From positions 32,830 through 96,829 of the IMG/VR virus record IMGVR_UViG_3300008261_004773: DNA of 64,000 nt; one strand, given 5' to 3'. Source of the stretch: a virus. The notes under the pieces were generated by a model. It made no database searches, had not been told where the DNA came from, and saw nothing but the letters and a program-made list of their open reading frames with translations. Of the stretch, positions 21,824 to 31,131 are shown in pieces (positions within the stretch are counted from its first letter, which is position 1; every line of letters begins with the position of its first letter). A program made the position numbers and the translations under genes.

Positions 21824-22648
21824 ATGGCTTTAGTAACATATCTCATTGGTTCATGTGCAGGGGGTCCAGCAATACTTGTTGATTTTGACAGCAGTAATTT
21901 ACCTGCGGTCAACGGTAATTATTTCCTTAGATTCTCAGGTGCAACTGCCGAGGGTTGTTATGACATTATCGATAATGCAGAGCCAACTACAGGTGTAGAC
22001 GTTGTTACGTACATGTCCGTTGATTACGGAGATTGTGCAACTTGTGAGGCAGTTGTAACACCAACTCCAACTCCAAGTACTACTGCAACACCAACACCAT
22101 CAGTTACTAAAACACCAACGGTTACACCAACAAAAACGGCTACCGCAACCCCTACTCCAAGTATAACAGCATCACCAACGGTTACACCAACAAAAACGGC
22201 TACACCTACTCCAAGCGTGACTGCAGCGGTTACATCTACTCCAACAGTTACTCCAACAAACTCACCAACACCGAGCACAACCGCAGGTGCAACTCCAACT
22301 CCTTCAGTAACCACAACTAAAACGCCTACTCCTACGCAGTCAGGTACAGCAAGTGTAACACCAACACCTACGGGAACTGCTGCAGTTACACCTACACCAA
22401 CTTCGAGTGTCACACCAACTGTAACACCGACAACAACACCAACACCTACACCATTCGGAGTATTCAGTGCTAATACGTACTATGAATTCACAAATGAAAT
22501 GTTCGGATCTTACAGTGGGGGTACTTATGACCCAAGTGTAGGACAATTACCACGTCCAGCTAACCAAGCAATGATTGGAAGTGAAAGAGGCACAGTTTAT
22601 GACATGAGTGCAATAAAGATCGGTGGATTCGATGGATTAAATAACTAA
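21824..22648 (+). CDS. Thr/Pro-rich repeat virion protein
   Basis: The 274-residue protein has three parts. A compact N-terminal domain (about 1-75) contains cysteines in [14 protein letters not shown] and GDCATCEA. A linker of about 135 residues is made almost wholly of T, P, S and V in TPTPSVT-type repeats, and a short C-terminal domain begins [12 protein letters not shown]. Such linkers are extended, resist folding and are often glycosylated in secreted proteins. It is probably a fibre, decoration or whisker-type protein. A late motif precedes it. Confidence 0.7.
   Translation: MALVTYLIGSCAGGPAILVDFDSSNLPAVNGNYFLRFSGATAEGCYDIIDNAEPTTGVDVVTYMSVDYGDCATCEAVVTPTPTPSTTATPTPSVTKTPTVTPTKTATATPTPSITASPTVTPTKTATPTPSVTAAVTSTPTVTPTNSPTPSTTAGATPTPSVTTTKTPTPTQSGTASVTPTPTGTAAVTPTPTSSVTPTVTPTTTPTPTPFGVFSANTYYEFTNEMFGSYSGGTYDPSVGQLPRPANQAMIGSERGTVYDMSAIKIGGFDGLNN
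22113..22202 (+). repeat. 60-nt-period direct repeat in the T/P-rich linker
   Basis: A 30-base segment at 22113-22142 recurs without change at 22173-22202. It lies within a longer array of degenerate ACACCAACT-type codon repeats (about 22058-22455) that encodes the TPTPSVT linker. Slippage or recombination could vary its length. Confidence 0.75.
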
Positions 22649-22669
22649 AAAAAAACTAAAAAAAATATC

Positions 22670-24028
22670 ATGGCAGACATCAGACCATTAGGAAGTGAAA
22701 GATTAGAGGGTTTAGACAAAATCAAAAGAATCATGGAGATTGCAAAATACAAAGATGCATCTTCGAACCCTGTTAATGAAAACACTTCTTCAGAATACAA
22801 CATTACTTTCGCCGACGGCAACAGTTTCGGTATTGTTAAAGAAAAACAAGGATATATCATTAAACAAATGTTGGAGGAAGGCCAATCAGATTATATTGAG
22901 CCAATGAAAAATAGAAAATATTTTTCAAGCTATTCTCAAGCATTAAAGAAACTGAATTTAATGATCAAAGAAAACAATTCTTTAGTTGGTAACGAAGAGG
23001 GTGTTTCTTTATTCGGAGAGCAGAAAAAATTTGTTCTTAAGGCTCCTCAAGCGGCTGCTGAACAATCTCCTGTGGCACCTGAAGAACCAGTTGCACCGAC
23101 TCTACCGGAACCTGAATTACCTTCAACAGAGGAAATGCCAGCACCTGATGCTGAGGTTCCTGTTGATGATGTATCAGTAGATACTGAAATGGGGATGGAA
23201 ATGGATTCTGAACCAACAGACAACGAACCTGTGTCATTTAAAGTTATTCAGAAGTTGACAGGTAAGTTAACTCAAAAGATCAGACAATTTGGTTCAGAGA
23301 ATGAAATGTCTTCTGAGGATATCAAATACGTTATAAATATGGTTCTTTCTTCAGTTGATTTGACAAATCTTTCGACAGAGGACAAGGATGAAATTATGAA
23401 CAAATTTGAATCTGATGAAGCAGATGCGGTTGTAGACGGTGGTGATGACAAAGATGGTACCGATATTACAGATGACACTGAGGTTGAAGATATACAAAAC
23501 TTTATGGATGTTGAAAACGACGCTGATATGGTAGATGTGGGGGCACAACCTGAAGGATTTGGAAAAATCGAGGCAGAGGAACAGTGGCAAGCGGCTATCG
23601 CACCGGCAATTGAAAGAATGGCAATGTCATATGCGGCTAACAAAGCTGCTGATAAAGTTTCAGACATGTTTTCAAATGAAGAAGAAATTGAAGAAGAATC
23701 TGCAGTTGAGAAAAGTTTGTTAGATCATTTATTCTCAGAATCTAAAGTTGATAAAGTATTATCGAAATACTTTGAGGTTAAGGATTCTGAAAAGAGAATG
23801 ATCCAAGAAAAAAGAACTGTGAAAAATATTCAATTGAAGAAAGTTATTGAAAAAGAAATGAATTCAGTAAAAAAACTATCTGAGTCAATTGAACAAGAAT
23901 TAGCTGCTGAAAAATTTTTAGAAGAAAACTTTGGTTTTTCTTTGATTGGAAAAACAAACAAGAAAAACTTAGTGTTCGAAAAAAATAATAAACAAACTAA
24001 AATTTCACCTGAAGGATTGATTCTATGA
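22670..24028 (+). CDS. hypothetical acidic structural protein
   Basis: The 452-residue protein has a small N-terminal alpha/beta part (residues 1-125; SEYNITFADGNSFGIVKEKQGYIIKQML). A Pro/Glu-rich low-complexity linker (about 130-180) leads to a strongly acidic, helical middle and a Lys/Glu coiled C-terminus (about 340-452). It lies directly upstream of the terminase block with a 21-base gap after the T/P-rich gene. No family is recognised; an internal head or assembly protein is plausible. Confidence 0.65.
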   Translation: MADIRPLGSERLEGLDKIKRIMEIAKYKDASSNPVNENTSSEYNITFADGNSFGIVKEKQGYIIKQMLEEGQSDYIEPMKNRKYFSSYSQALKKLNLMIKENNSLVGNEEGVSLFGEQKKFVLKAPQAAAEQSPVAPEEPVAPTLPEPELPSTEEMPAPDAEVPVDDVSVDTEMGMEMDSEPTDNEPVSFKVIQKLTGKLTQKIRQFGSENEMSSEDIKYVINMVLSSVDLTNLSTEDKDEIMNKFESDEADAVVDGGDDKDGTDITDDTEVEDIQNFMDVENDADMVDVGAQPEGFGKIEAEEQWQAAIAPAIERMAMSYAANKAADKVSDMFSNEEEIEEESAVEKSLLDHLFSESKVDKVLSKYFEVKDSEKRMIQEKRTVKNIQLKKVIEKEMNSVKKLSESIEQELAAEKFLEENFGFSLIGKTNKKNLVFEKNNKQTKISPEGLIL

Positions 24029-24414
24029 GTTATCTAATCTATGTAAATGGACTTGGTCCAAATTTTAGAGGTGATAATTTGTATGAGTTTATTTTTTCGG
24101 ATGAGAAAGATGTTTGGGGTGAAAATTGGGACAGTAAACCATCAAATGGTTACCCTCAACCACCCGATTTGAAATATGTAAAGAAAGTAGGAGTTCTGAA
24201 AAATACCGATATAAAATTGGATTTGATTCAGAACTCTGATTATTTTAGTATGATAGATGCGGTTGACGGAGTAATCGCATTAGCCTGGGAATCTGATGAG
24301 GTAGAAGATAGAATGGTGTTCAGGTTTGGCCAAAGTGAGGAGGAAATAACTGATATTCTATATTCTAAAGATTTAATTCTCAAAATAGAAAAAAAGGAAT
24401 CTTATGAAAATTAA
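24025..24414 (+). CDS. hypothetical conserved phage protein
   Basis: The 129-residue acidic protein begins SYLIYVNGLGPNFRGDNLYEFIFSD and continues with a VWGENWDSKP segment. I believe this style of protein recurs in T4-like phages but cannot name it. Its ATG overlaps the previous stop by four bases (ATGA) and its 3' end overlaps the next gene by 11 bases, which indicates tight coupling with the structural operon. Confidence 0.65.
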   Translation: MSYLIYVNGLGPNFRGDNLYEFIFSDEKDVWGENWDSKPSNGYPQPPDLKYVKKVGVLKNTDIKLDLIQNSDYFSMIDAVDGVIALAWESDEVEDRMVFRFGQSEEEITDILYSKDLILKIEKKESYEN

Positions 24415-25186
24415 TAAAAAAGCCTTGGATTTAGTTGAAGTAGGTTTAAGACCTGACACAGTTGCAAAAATGTCAGAGTCACAAATTAACACCTTACATT
24501 CAAAAATGATCTCTGAAATCACTATGGTTTCTAAAGCAGATACGAGCACTATTAACAAACTTAAAACTGAAAAGAAACCTTTCGAGGTTTACGAAAAAGA
24601 AATCAAAGAACAACCTGATACTGAAGTTAGCATGACTGACAAGACAGCAGGAGGTACGACACAAGATCCTGTACAAGTACAAGGACCTGATGGGACTGAC
24701 GACGTAGGTAATGATCAAATCAATAAAGAGAAGGAGATTTCAGAAAGAGAAACTAATCCTTGGGCTATTTGTACAGCACAACTTGGTAAAGAGTTTGGTA
24801 CAACAGAGAGAAGTGATTGGTCTAAAGGACAAATGAAAAAATATGAAAGATGTGTTAAGGACGTAAAGAAAACTGTGAAGGAAGGAAAAAATCCTGTATC
24901 TTTGTTTATTGAAAACAAGATTATGGAATTAGTATCTAAACATATCCCACCAAAAATGACTAAGGGAGAATTGATGAAACACTTAGTTGAAGACGGACCA
25001 GCGGTAGCCCCATCAAAACCAAAAACATCTCCAACAACAAAACCAGGAAAACCTGGTACTAAACCTCAGAAGCCCGGCCATCCTTTAAGGAATCCAAATC
25101 CAGGTGAAAAACCCGCACCTAAAGCTGGCCACGAAAAGGCGAAGAAAGAGGTTATAGACTTAATTATCAACTTATTAGACAAGTAA
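24404..25186 (+). CDS. hypothetical structural protein with Pro/Lys-rich linker
   Basis: The 260-residue protein has an N-terminal helical part (LDLVEVGLRPDTVAKMSESQ). A central block with two cysteines (NPWAICTAQLGKEFG, then KKYERCVKDVK; about 115-155) resembles a motif I have seen in phage virion proteins. A linker rich in P, K, T and G (about 205-245) precedes a short C-terminal helix IDLIINLLDK. Role unknown; the gene sits three bases before its neighbour in the head operon. Confidence 0.65.
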   Translation: MKINKKALDLVEVGLRPDTVAKMSESQINTLHSKMISEITMVSKADTSTINKLKTEKKPFEVYEKEIKEQPDTEVSMTDKTAGGTTQDPVQVQGPDGTDDVGNDQINKEKEISERETNPWAICTAQLGKEFGTTERSDWSKGQMKKYERCVKDVKKTVKEGKNPVSLFIENKIMELVSKHIPPKMTKGELMKHLVEDGPAVAPSKPKTSPTTKPGKPGTKPQKPGHPLRNPNPGEKPAPKAGHEKAKKEVIDLIINLLDK

Positions 25187-25188
25187 TC

Positions 25189-26493
25189 ATGGCAAAGAAA
25201 CTGAAAGAACAATTAGATTATGGTAATAGACCGGAAAGAATGGATCCTAATTTGGAGAGAAAGTTAGCAGATCCACAGGGTCTTTATGGACAGAATCCTG
25301 CTATGAGAAAAGGACCCCAAGATGTTGAAAGATTGGTTAGCTCAAGATTCAAAAAAGTTGCCGACAAGTTAAGGTCTGTACCCGGAATGAGAGATCTCAG
25401 TCCAAGAGTGGTACAAGCTTTCTATATGCAAATGATGAATAGCCTACCAACAATAATGAGAATTGAGGGTGCGCACAAAGATGAATTGATTGAGTTAGCT
25501 AAAAAAGCTTCACTCGAAGAAACAGAAGTTCCTGATGGTTGGGTTAATATAATTGCAGAATTAGGTATGCCAATTGATGTCTCTAATTTCAGATACGAAC
25601 CTGAAGATGAAGAGGAGGAAGAAGATGAGGAGGAAAAAGAAGAAAAATTGCAATTCCAATCATTTGATGTTGAGGATCTAACAGACGCTGAACAGCTCGA
25701 GTTAGAAAAACACAAAAGAAACATCATCAACGCTATCATCCAAGGTGCTGCTAAGAAGGGACATTACATATTTCAAAAACCCTCTGTAAAGAGAGCATTA
25801 GACCGCATTGATCCACAATTATTTCCATTGTACTTGGCTATAATGGCAGTTAATGACTACATGTACTTCACTCAAGAACAAATGATTGAAATGATGAGTA
25901 CAACAGGTCAAGGTGTTGCTGGAAAAGTTGAGTTGGATCCCGAAGGAGAAGAGGGAGATGAGGGTGGAGAAGAAGGTGAGTCTGAAATTGATACTGTAAT
26001 CAAAGCTCAAGGTCTTATCTTCCCAATTTTATGCCATGAGATCATAAAAGGTATTGAAGAGTCCAAAGGAAGACATGGTTTACCGAAGGAACCCGGAATG
26101 CGTCAAAAAGTTCAACAACAAGTTGATACTTTGGCAAACGAACCAATGCAATTGAGAATCGGACCAGAAATTGTAGAAAAAATCCGTTTTTCACTTCCTG
26201 ATGAAATGTTTGATGAATCCAATAAAGGATTAATAAACTGGTTCCACATCTTGTTATACCAAATTGATGCAAAAGAATTCTTGGAAATCATAGGAGACGC
26301 TATCTCAGATGATAAATCTAAAAACAAGAAAGCTACTGCGAGATTCGAGGAGATCATGAAAGAAGCTCAGAACATGAAGTCAGAATTCGAAAATTACAAA
26401 GAAGAAAATGACATCGATTCTGAAGATGAAGGAGACGACGATGAAGGTCTCGACGATTTCTTAGGAAGTTTGGGTATATCAAGACCCAAATAA
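25189..26493 (+). CDS. hypothetical acidic protein upstream of terminase
   Basis: The 434-residue protein is mostly helical with acidic runs (DEEEEEDEEEKEEK, about 140-153; EGEEGDEGGEEGE, about 250-262; and the C-terminus). No family is recognised. The position directly before the large terminase gene would suit a terminase small subunit or a head-completion factor, but no helix-turn-helix is evident and the length is unusual for one. It is translationally close to its neighbours (3- and 6-base gaps). Confidence 0.6.
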   Translation: MAKKLKEQLDYGNRPERMDPNLERKLADPQGLYGQNPAMRKGPQDVERLVSSRFKKVADKLRSVPGMRDLSPRVVQAFYMQMMNSLPTIMRIEGAHKDELIELAKKASLEETEVPDGWVNIIAELGMPIDVSNFRYEPEDEEEEEDEEEKEEKLQFQSFDVEDLTDAEQLELEKHKRNIINAIIQGAAKKGHYIFQKPSVKRALDRIDPQLFPLYLAIMAVNDYMYFTQEQMIEMMSTTGQGVAGKVELDPEGEEGDEGGEEGESEIDTVIKAQGLIFPILCHEIIKGIEESKGRHGLPKEPGMRQKVQQQVDTLANEPMQLRIGPEIVEKIRFSLPDEMFDESNKGLINWFHILLYQIDAKEFLEIIGDAISDDKSKNKKATARFEEIMKEAQNMKSEFENYKEENDIDSEDEGDDDEGLDDFLGSLGISRPK

Positions 26494-26499
26494 TTTTCT

Positions 26500-28257
26500 G
26501 TGACCAGAGAACAATTAATTATCGAAGTTACGAAGTGTATGAAAAACACTCCGTACGCGATGAGAACTTATTTGCAGACTTTTGACAATACCGTCAAAAG
26601 ATATGTACCATTGGATCTATTCCCTGACCAAGTAACCTTAGTTGAGGATTATGATAATTACAACGAAAACATTGCACTGAAATATAGACAGGCGGGTGTA
26701 TCAACAGTAACCGCTGCATGGTCTTCGAAAAGGTTAGTTTTTGCAAAGAAGAACAATCCAGAAAAAATACTGATCATTGCAAACAAATTGGATACCGCTG
26801 TAGAATTTGCTAATAAGGTTAGAGGATTTACAGAACAATGGCCTGCTTGGGTTGGGGTTGGCTTTTCACAAGAAAAAAATTCACAAAGACATTTCAAACT
26901 CACAAATAATTGTGAAGTTAAGGCGGTTGCAACTTCCAAAGATGCCTTACGTGGTTATACACCTACAATCCTAATATTCGATGAAGCAGCATATATTGAG
27001 GCAGATGACGACTTTTGGGCAGCCTGTATGGCTTCCCTGTCTACGGGAGGTAAAGTGATTGTAATTTCTACCCCAAATGGTTACGATCCAATTTACTATG
27101 AAATCTATGAACAGGCATTGAGAAACATGAATACGTTCAAAGTTTCTGAAATGTTTTGGTACAAGGATCCGAGATACAACAAAGATCTTTACATGGTAAA
27201 ATGTGATGATCTGACTGATTATCTTTTAAACCGCGAAAATTACAAGAACACTGAAGTTATAGACCTAACGGTAGAAAATGCCTACGAAAGAGATTATGAT
27301 GTTGTAAAAAATTACATCTCACAAGGATTCAAACCATGTTCATCTTGGTTCGAAGGTATGGTAAAAAAACTGAAGTATGACAAAAGAAAAGTTGCTCAGG
27401 AACTTGAGTGTAACTTTTTGGGGTCAGGTGATAATGTATTCGAATCAACTCTCCTTACTAAAATAAAAGATAATGATATAAAAGATCCTGATGGAAAAAT
27501 GATGGCAGGTAACTTGTGGATTTGGAAAGATCCTGTTATGAGTCATAGATACATCATGGGTGTGGACGTTTCGAGGGGTGATTCGGAGGATTTTTCTTGT
27601 ATCCAAATTATCGATTTTGATGAGAGAGAACAAGTTTTTGAATATGTGGCTAAAACACCGCCAGACGTTTTAGCGGAAGTTGCCTACAAGTGGGGTAAGA
27701 TGTATAATGCAATGATTGTCACAGATCTGACTGGAGGTATGGGAGTCGCAACGGCGAGAAAATTGCAAGAGTTAGGTTATAAGAATTTATATGTTGAAGG
27801 ACTGACAGAAAGAAACAAATATAAATGGGATCCGAAAAGAGACGAAAAAATACCAGGGATTAACTTCAATGCTAAAAGGGTTCAAATTATTGCATCTTTG
27901 GAAGAATCTTTGAGACACGGTTTCAAAGTTAGATCTCAAAGACTTTTGAATGAAATGGGTAAATTCATTTATGTGAATGGTAGACCAGATCACCAAAAAG
28001 GTCACCATGACGATACAATTATGTCAATTGCTATGGCAATTTACGTTGGAGATACTGCATTCCAAAACTTACAGAAGGTTGTTCAACAAACTAAAGTTAT
28101 GATTGATTCGTGGCACACAGAACGTAGTGAGAACAAAATGAGATCTGATTTTTTCAATCCTACAATACCCGTAGCAGGAAATCACAATCCAAGATTTATC
28201 AACGAAGCATCCAAAGAGGACTACAGGAAATATGGATGGTTATTTGGGGGTCGATAA
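26500..28257 (+). CDS. terL: terminase large subunit
   Basis: The 585-residue protein is gp17-like. The ATPase part shows a Walker-A-like YRQAGVST (62-69) and Walker B ILIFDEA (about 157-163). The RNase-H-like nuclease part has the first aspartate in GVDVSRGDSEDFS (about 354-366), the second in VTDLTGGMG (about 407-415) and the third in HHDD (about 509-512). It packages DNA into the prohead at the portal and cuts it. The start codon is GTG at 26500, six bases after the previous stop. Length matches T4-like terminases (about 610). Confidence 0.95.
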   Translation: MTREQLIIEVTKCMKNTPYAMRTYLQTFDNTVKRYVPLDLFPDQVTLVEDYDNYNENIALKYRQAGVSTVTAAWSSKRLVFAKKNNPEKILIIANKLDTAVEFANKVRGFTEQWPAWVGVGFSQEKNSQRHFKLTNNCEVKAVATSKDALRGYTPTILIFDEAAYIEADDDFWAACMASLSTGGKVIVISTPNGYDPIYYEIYEQALRNMNTFKVSEMFWYKDPRYNKDLYMVKCDDLTDYLLNRENYKNTEVIDLTVENAYERDYDVVKNYISQGFKPCSSWFEGMVKKLKYDKRKVAQELECNFLGSGDNVFESTLLTKIKDNDIKDPDGKMMAGNLWIWKDPVMSHRYIMGVDVSRGDSEDFSCIQIIDFDEREQVFEYVAKTPPDVLAEVAYKWGKMYNAMIVTDLTGGMGVATARKLQELGYKNLYVEGLTERNKYKWDPKRDEKIPGINFNAKRVQIIASLEESLRHGFKVRSQRLLNEMGKFIYVNGRPDHQKGHHDDTIMSIAMAIYVGDTAFQNLQKVVQQTKVMIDSWHTERSENKMRSDFFNPTIPVAGNHNPRFINEASKEDYRKYGWLFGGR

Positions 28258-28258
28258 G

Positions 28259-28266
28259 TATTTATA
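28259..28266 (+). promoter_or_regulatory. late-promoter-like motif TATTTATA
   Basis: It overlaps the end of the terminase gene region and lies 28 bases before the portal ATG. Confidence 0.5.
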
Positions 28267-28294
28267 TTATCAACGTAACACGTAAAATTGTAAA

Positions 28295-30136
28295 ATGGAT
28301 AATAAGAATCTAACGGTATGGCAACGACTTTCTGCGGCATTTGGACCTAACGCGCTCCTTAATCAGGATTATCCTACTTTTCATTTCGACAAAGAGGTTC
28401 TTTTAAAAACTCAAGACAAAGCCCAATACGAAAAAGAAAAACTTCAAGCCCAACAAACCTTTTACTTATCTAATCAATGGGCAAAAGTTGAAAACAATTT
28501 GTATTCTCAAGCAGTATATTATGAACCAACAAGATTGGCTTCAGTATACGACTATGAATCAATGGAGTATACTCCTGAAATATCTGCGGCGTTAGATATC
28601 TACGCTGAGGAATCAACAACCACTAACGAAGACGGGTTCATTCTACAAATTTATTCTGAATCAAAAAGAATCAAGGGTGTATTAGCAGATCTTTTCAATA
28701 ACACATTGGATATCAATACAAACTTACCAATGTGGACAAGAAACACGTGTAAATATGGTGACAATTTTGTATATCTGAAATTGGATCCTGAAAAAGGAGT
28801 TGTTGGTGTACAACAATTACCAAATATAGAAATCGAAAGAGTTGAAGCAGGAATGCACGAAAAAAGAGCACAATCTTTGGAAGACCCTACAGCTCAAAGA
28901 GCCCTTCACTTCAAGTGGAAAAACAAAAACATGGAGTTCCAATCTTGGGAGATTGCACATTTCAGACTACTGGGTGACGACAGAAAACTTCCATATGGTA
29001 CCTCGATGTTAGAAAAAGCAAGACGTATTTGGAAACAATTATTGTTATCTGAAGACGCAATGTTAATTTATCGTACTTCAAGAGCACCTGAAAGAAGAAT
29101 ATTCAAAGTGTTCGTTGGAAATATGAATGACGAGGATGTTGAAGCATACGTTCAACGTGTAGCAAATAAGTTCAAAAGAGATCAGGTGTTGGATCAAAAG
29201 ACGGGTAACGTGGACATGAGGTTCAACCAAATGGCTGTTGATCAGGACTACTTTGTTCCCGTGAGAGACCCTGCAGCTCCTTCTCCAATTGATACATTAC
29301 CAGGTGCACAAAACTTAGCTGAGATTGCCGATATTGAATATATTCAGAAGAAATTACTAACTGCATTACGTGTTCCAAAAGCATTCTTGGGATTTGAAGA
29401 AGTGGTAGGAGACGGAAAAAATTTGTCATTACAAGATATTCGTTTTGCCCGTACTATTAATAGAATCCAAAAAAGTATGTTGCAAGAATTGAACAAAATT
29501 GCAATTATACATTTGTTTCTCAACGGATTTGAAGAAGAAATTGCAAACTTCACTTTAGGTCTTACAAACCCATCTACTCAAGCTGACCTTTTAAAGATTG
29601 ATGTATGGAAAGAGAAAGTTTTACTTTACAAAGATGCAGTTGCGGATCCAGGTAATGGTATTCAACCTGTATCATCTACATGGGCTAAAAAACATATTCT
29701 CGGAATGTCTGATGAGGAAATCAAATTGGATTTACAACAACAAAGAATAGAAAAAGCGGTAGGTGAAGAATTGAAGAATACTCCAGCCGTAATCCAAAAA
29801 ACAGGTATATTTGACAATATTGACAAACTATATGGTTCTACAACAGGATCTACAGCAACTGCAGGAGCAACACCTAGTGGAGAAGTTTCTGAACCTGCTT
29901 TAGGGGCCTTACCTGCTGAAACAGGTGGAGCTTTACCGGGTGAAGAGGTGGCCGCTCCTGAGGCAGCACCTGAGGGAGAAGCTGCGGGTGGAACAGTACC
30001 AGAATCACGTTTCGACAACATGAATATTTTGCTAGACTCAGATATGATTAAGGGTAGAACAATCTTAGATTTGAGCCATGGTCAACAATATTTAGGAGAA
30101 ATTGAAAAAGAGTTAGACAACTTACTAAACTCCTAA
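28295..30136 (+). CDS. portal protein (gp20-like)
   Basis: The 613-residue protein follows terminase, the usual order in T4-like phages. Portal-type features include an early EYTPEISAALDIYAEEST segment, a central FRLLGDDRKLPYGTSMLEKARRIWKQL segment, RAPERRIFKVFVGNM, and a stem-like LTALRVPKAFLGFEEVVGDGKNLSLQDIRFARTI. The C-terminus carries an Ala/Pro/Gly-rich segment (about 515-575) before a terminal helix. It forms the dodecameric vertex for DNA packaging and tail joining. Confidence 0.92.
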   Translation: MDNKNLTVWQRLSAAFGPNALLNQDYPTFHFDKEVLLKTQDKAQYEKEKLQAQQTFYLSNQWAKVENNLYSQAVYYEPTRLASVYDYESMEYTPEISAALDIYAEESTTTNEDGFILQIYSESKRIKGVLADLFNNTLDINTNLPMWTRNTCKYGDNFVYLKLDPEKGVVGVQQLPNIEIERVEAGMHEKRAQSLEDPTAQRALHFKWKNKNMEFQSWEIAHFRLLGDDRKLPYGTSMLEKARRIWKQLLLSEDAMLIYRTSRAPERRIFKVFVGNMNDEDVEAYVQRVANKFKRDQVLDQKTGNVDMRFNQMAVDQDYFVPVRDPAAPSPIDTLPGAQNLAEIADIEYIQKKLLTALRVPKAFLGFEEVVGDGKNLSLQDIRFARTINRIQKSMLQELNKIAIIHLFLNGFEEEIANFTLGLTNPSTQADLLKIDVWKEKVLLYKDAVADPGNGIQPVSSTWAKKHILGMSDEEIKLDLQQQRIEKAVGEELKNTPAVIQKTGIFDNIDKLYGSTTGSTATAGATPSGEVSEPALGALPAETGGALPGEEVAAPEAAPEGEAAGGTVPESRFDNMNILLDSDMIKGRTILDLSHGQQYLGEIEKELDNLLNS

Positions 30137-30144
30137 TATTTATA
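30137..30144 (+). promoter_or_regulatory. late-promoter-like motif TATTTATA
   Basis: It begins immediately after the portal stop and ends 15 bases before the ATG at 30160. Confidence 0.5.
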
Positions 30145-30159
30145 AAAAAATATTGTTCC

Positions 30160-30858
30160 ATGACCTTCGGAGAAGTAAAATCCATAATTGAAGAAAGCTT
30201 GATAGAATCTTATAAAGATTCCAAAAATTTCAAAAGTGTGATGAAAGAGTTTCACACAAATATCTTGACTAACAAGTCATTGTCTAAATTGTATTCCCTA
30301 TACGATGATTTGAATTCAGAAAAATCTTTGTCCGAAAAAGAAGCTAAGGAGTACTTGGAAGAAGGTATCTCTCTTATTAGATCTGTATTGGAAAATGCTA
30401 AGTTGCCAAAATTCACATCTAAAAAGATTGAAAACAAATACAAAGATTTGGATACATTAGTTTACACCAAAAATTTGAATATATCAGAGAGAGTTTCTGC
30501 TAAAAACAATCTTATTTCCAATTTAACTAAATCTCCTAACTCATTGAAAGAATCGATTAACCTACCTTTGACATCGATGGTTTCAGTTGCAAATCAAACC
30601 CTGAAGAATTACATTGAGACTATGGATGAGTCAACAAAAAAAGATTTCTTCAAAGTAATCAAATCTGATCAGAATGATTTGGAAAAAGAGTTTGGTACAA
30701 TCAAAGAAAGTGCAATTAATAAATTGCAAACTATTTTGGAAGGTGAAAACGAGTTTGAGTTGAAAACCAAAATATCTGAAACGATTGATAGATTGAAAAA
30801 CGAAGAGTTCAATCAAATGAATTTTGTAAGAATCAGCTCGTTAGAAAAATCTATTTAA
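30160..30858 (+). CDS. hypothetical helical protein
   Basis: The 232-residue, almost wholly helical, lysine/glutamate-rich protein begins TFGEVKSIIEESLIESYKDS, a short amphipathic helix similar to those on other virion-like proteins here. No family is recognised. Its position between portal and prohead protease suggests a prohead core or internal head protein. Its 3' end overlaps the convergent bS21 gene by four bases. Confidence 0.65.
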   Translation: MTFGEVKSIIEESLIESYKDSKNFKSVMKEFHTNILTNKSLSKLYSLYDDLNSEKSLSEKEAKEYLEEGISLIRSVLENAKLPKFTSKKIENKYKDLDTLVYTKNLNISERVSAKNNLISNLTKSPNSLKESINLPLTSMVSVANQTLKNYIETMDESTKKDFFKVIKSDQNDLEKEFGTIKESAINKLQTILEGENEFELKTKISETIDRLKNEEFNQMNFVRISSLEKSI

Positions 30859-31040
30859 TTTCCTATCTTCTGTTGTGTATAAATAGCTTTAAGCTTTTGA
30901 GTCCTTTTTTTGACTGAAGGTTTAACATACTCTTTTCTTTCGAAAAGTGTTTTTTGTTGCTTAGTCTTCATCACCTTAGATTTCAAGGTCTTAAGTGCTC
31001 TTTCAATGTTTTCGTTTTTTCCGATTTCAATAATTAACAT
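30855..31040 (-). CDS. rpsU: ribosomal protein bS21 homologue
   Basis: The 61-residue basic protein matches bS21 along its length: MLIIEIGKNENIERALKTLK, then a K/R-rich middle, then YVKPSVKKRTQKLKAIY. It would bind the small ribosomal subunit near the anti-Shine-Dalgarno sequence of 16S rRNA. Phage-borne bS21 genes are known from large phages. It is the only reverse-strand gene inside the head block. It diverges from the gene at 31132, with a possible promoter TTGTCA-N17-TATATG overlapping its neighbour's -35 box. Confidence 0.9.
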   Translation of the reverse strand: MLIIEIGKNENIERALKTLKSKVMKTKQQKTLFERKEYVKPSVKKRTQKLKAIYTQQKIGN

Positions 31041-31061
31041 AATAACATATATTTCGAAAAG

Positions 31062-31096
31062 TCAATTTTGACAATTATATTCCTTTTTCATAATAT
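31062..31096 (+). promoter_or_regulatory. sigma70-like promoter TTGACA-N17-TAATAT with inverted repeat
   Basis: TTGACA (31068-31073) and TAATAT (31091-31096) are 17 bases apart, directed at the gene at 31132. The -35 box lies in the inverted repeat GTCAA-TT-TTGAC (31061-31072), which also covers the possible reverse promoter of bS21. Confidence 0.55.
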
Positions 31097-31131
31097 TTTA
31101 AAAACAAATAAACTATTGTATATGAAACAAA

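Noticed and set aside
22024-22413. 129-codon reverse frame opposite the T/P-rich linker
   Set aside because: A low-complexity repeat read backwards stays open by composition alone; the V/G repeats have no independent support.
22058-22455. Repeat array considered as a CRISPR
   Set aside because: The repeats are degenerate codon repeats inside a gene, without distinct spacers or nearby cas genes.
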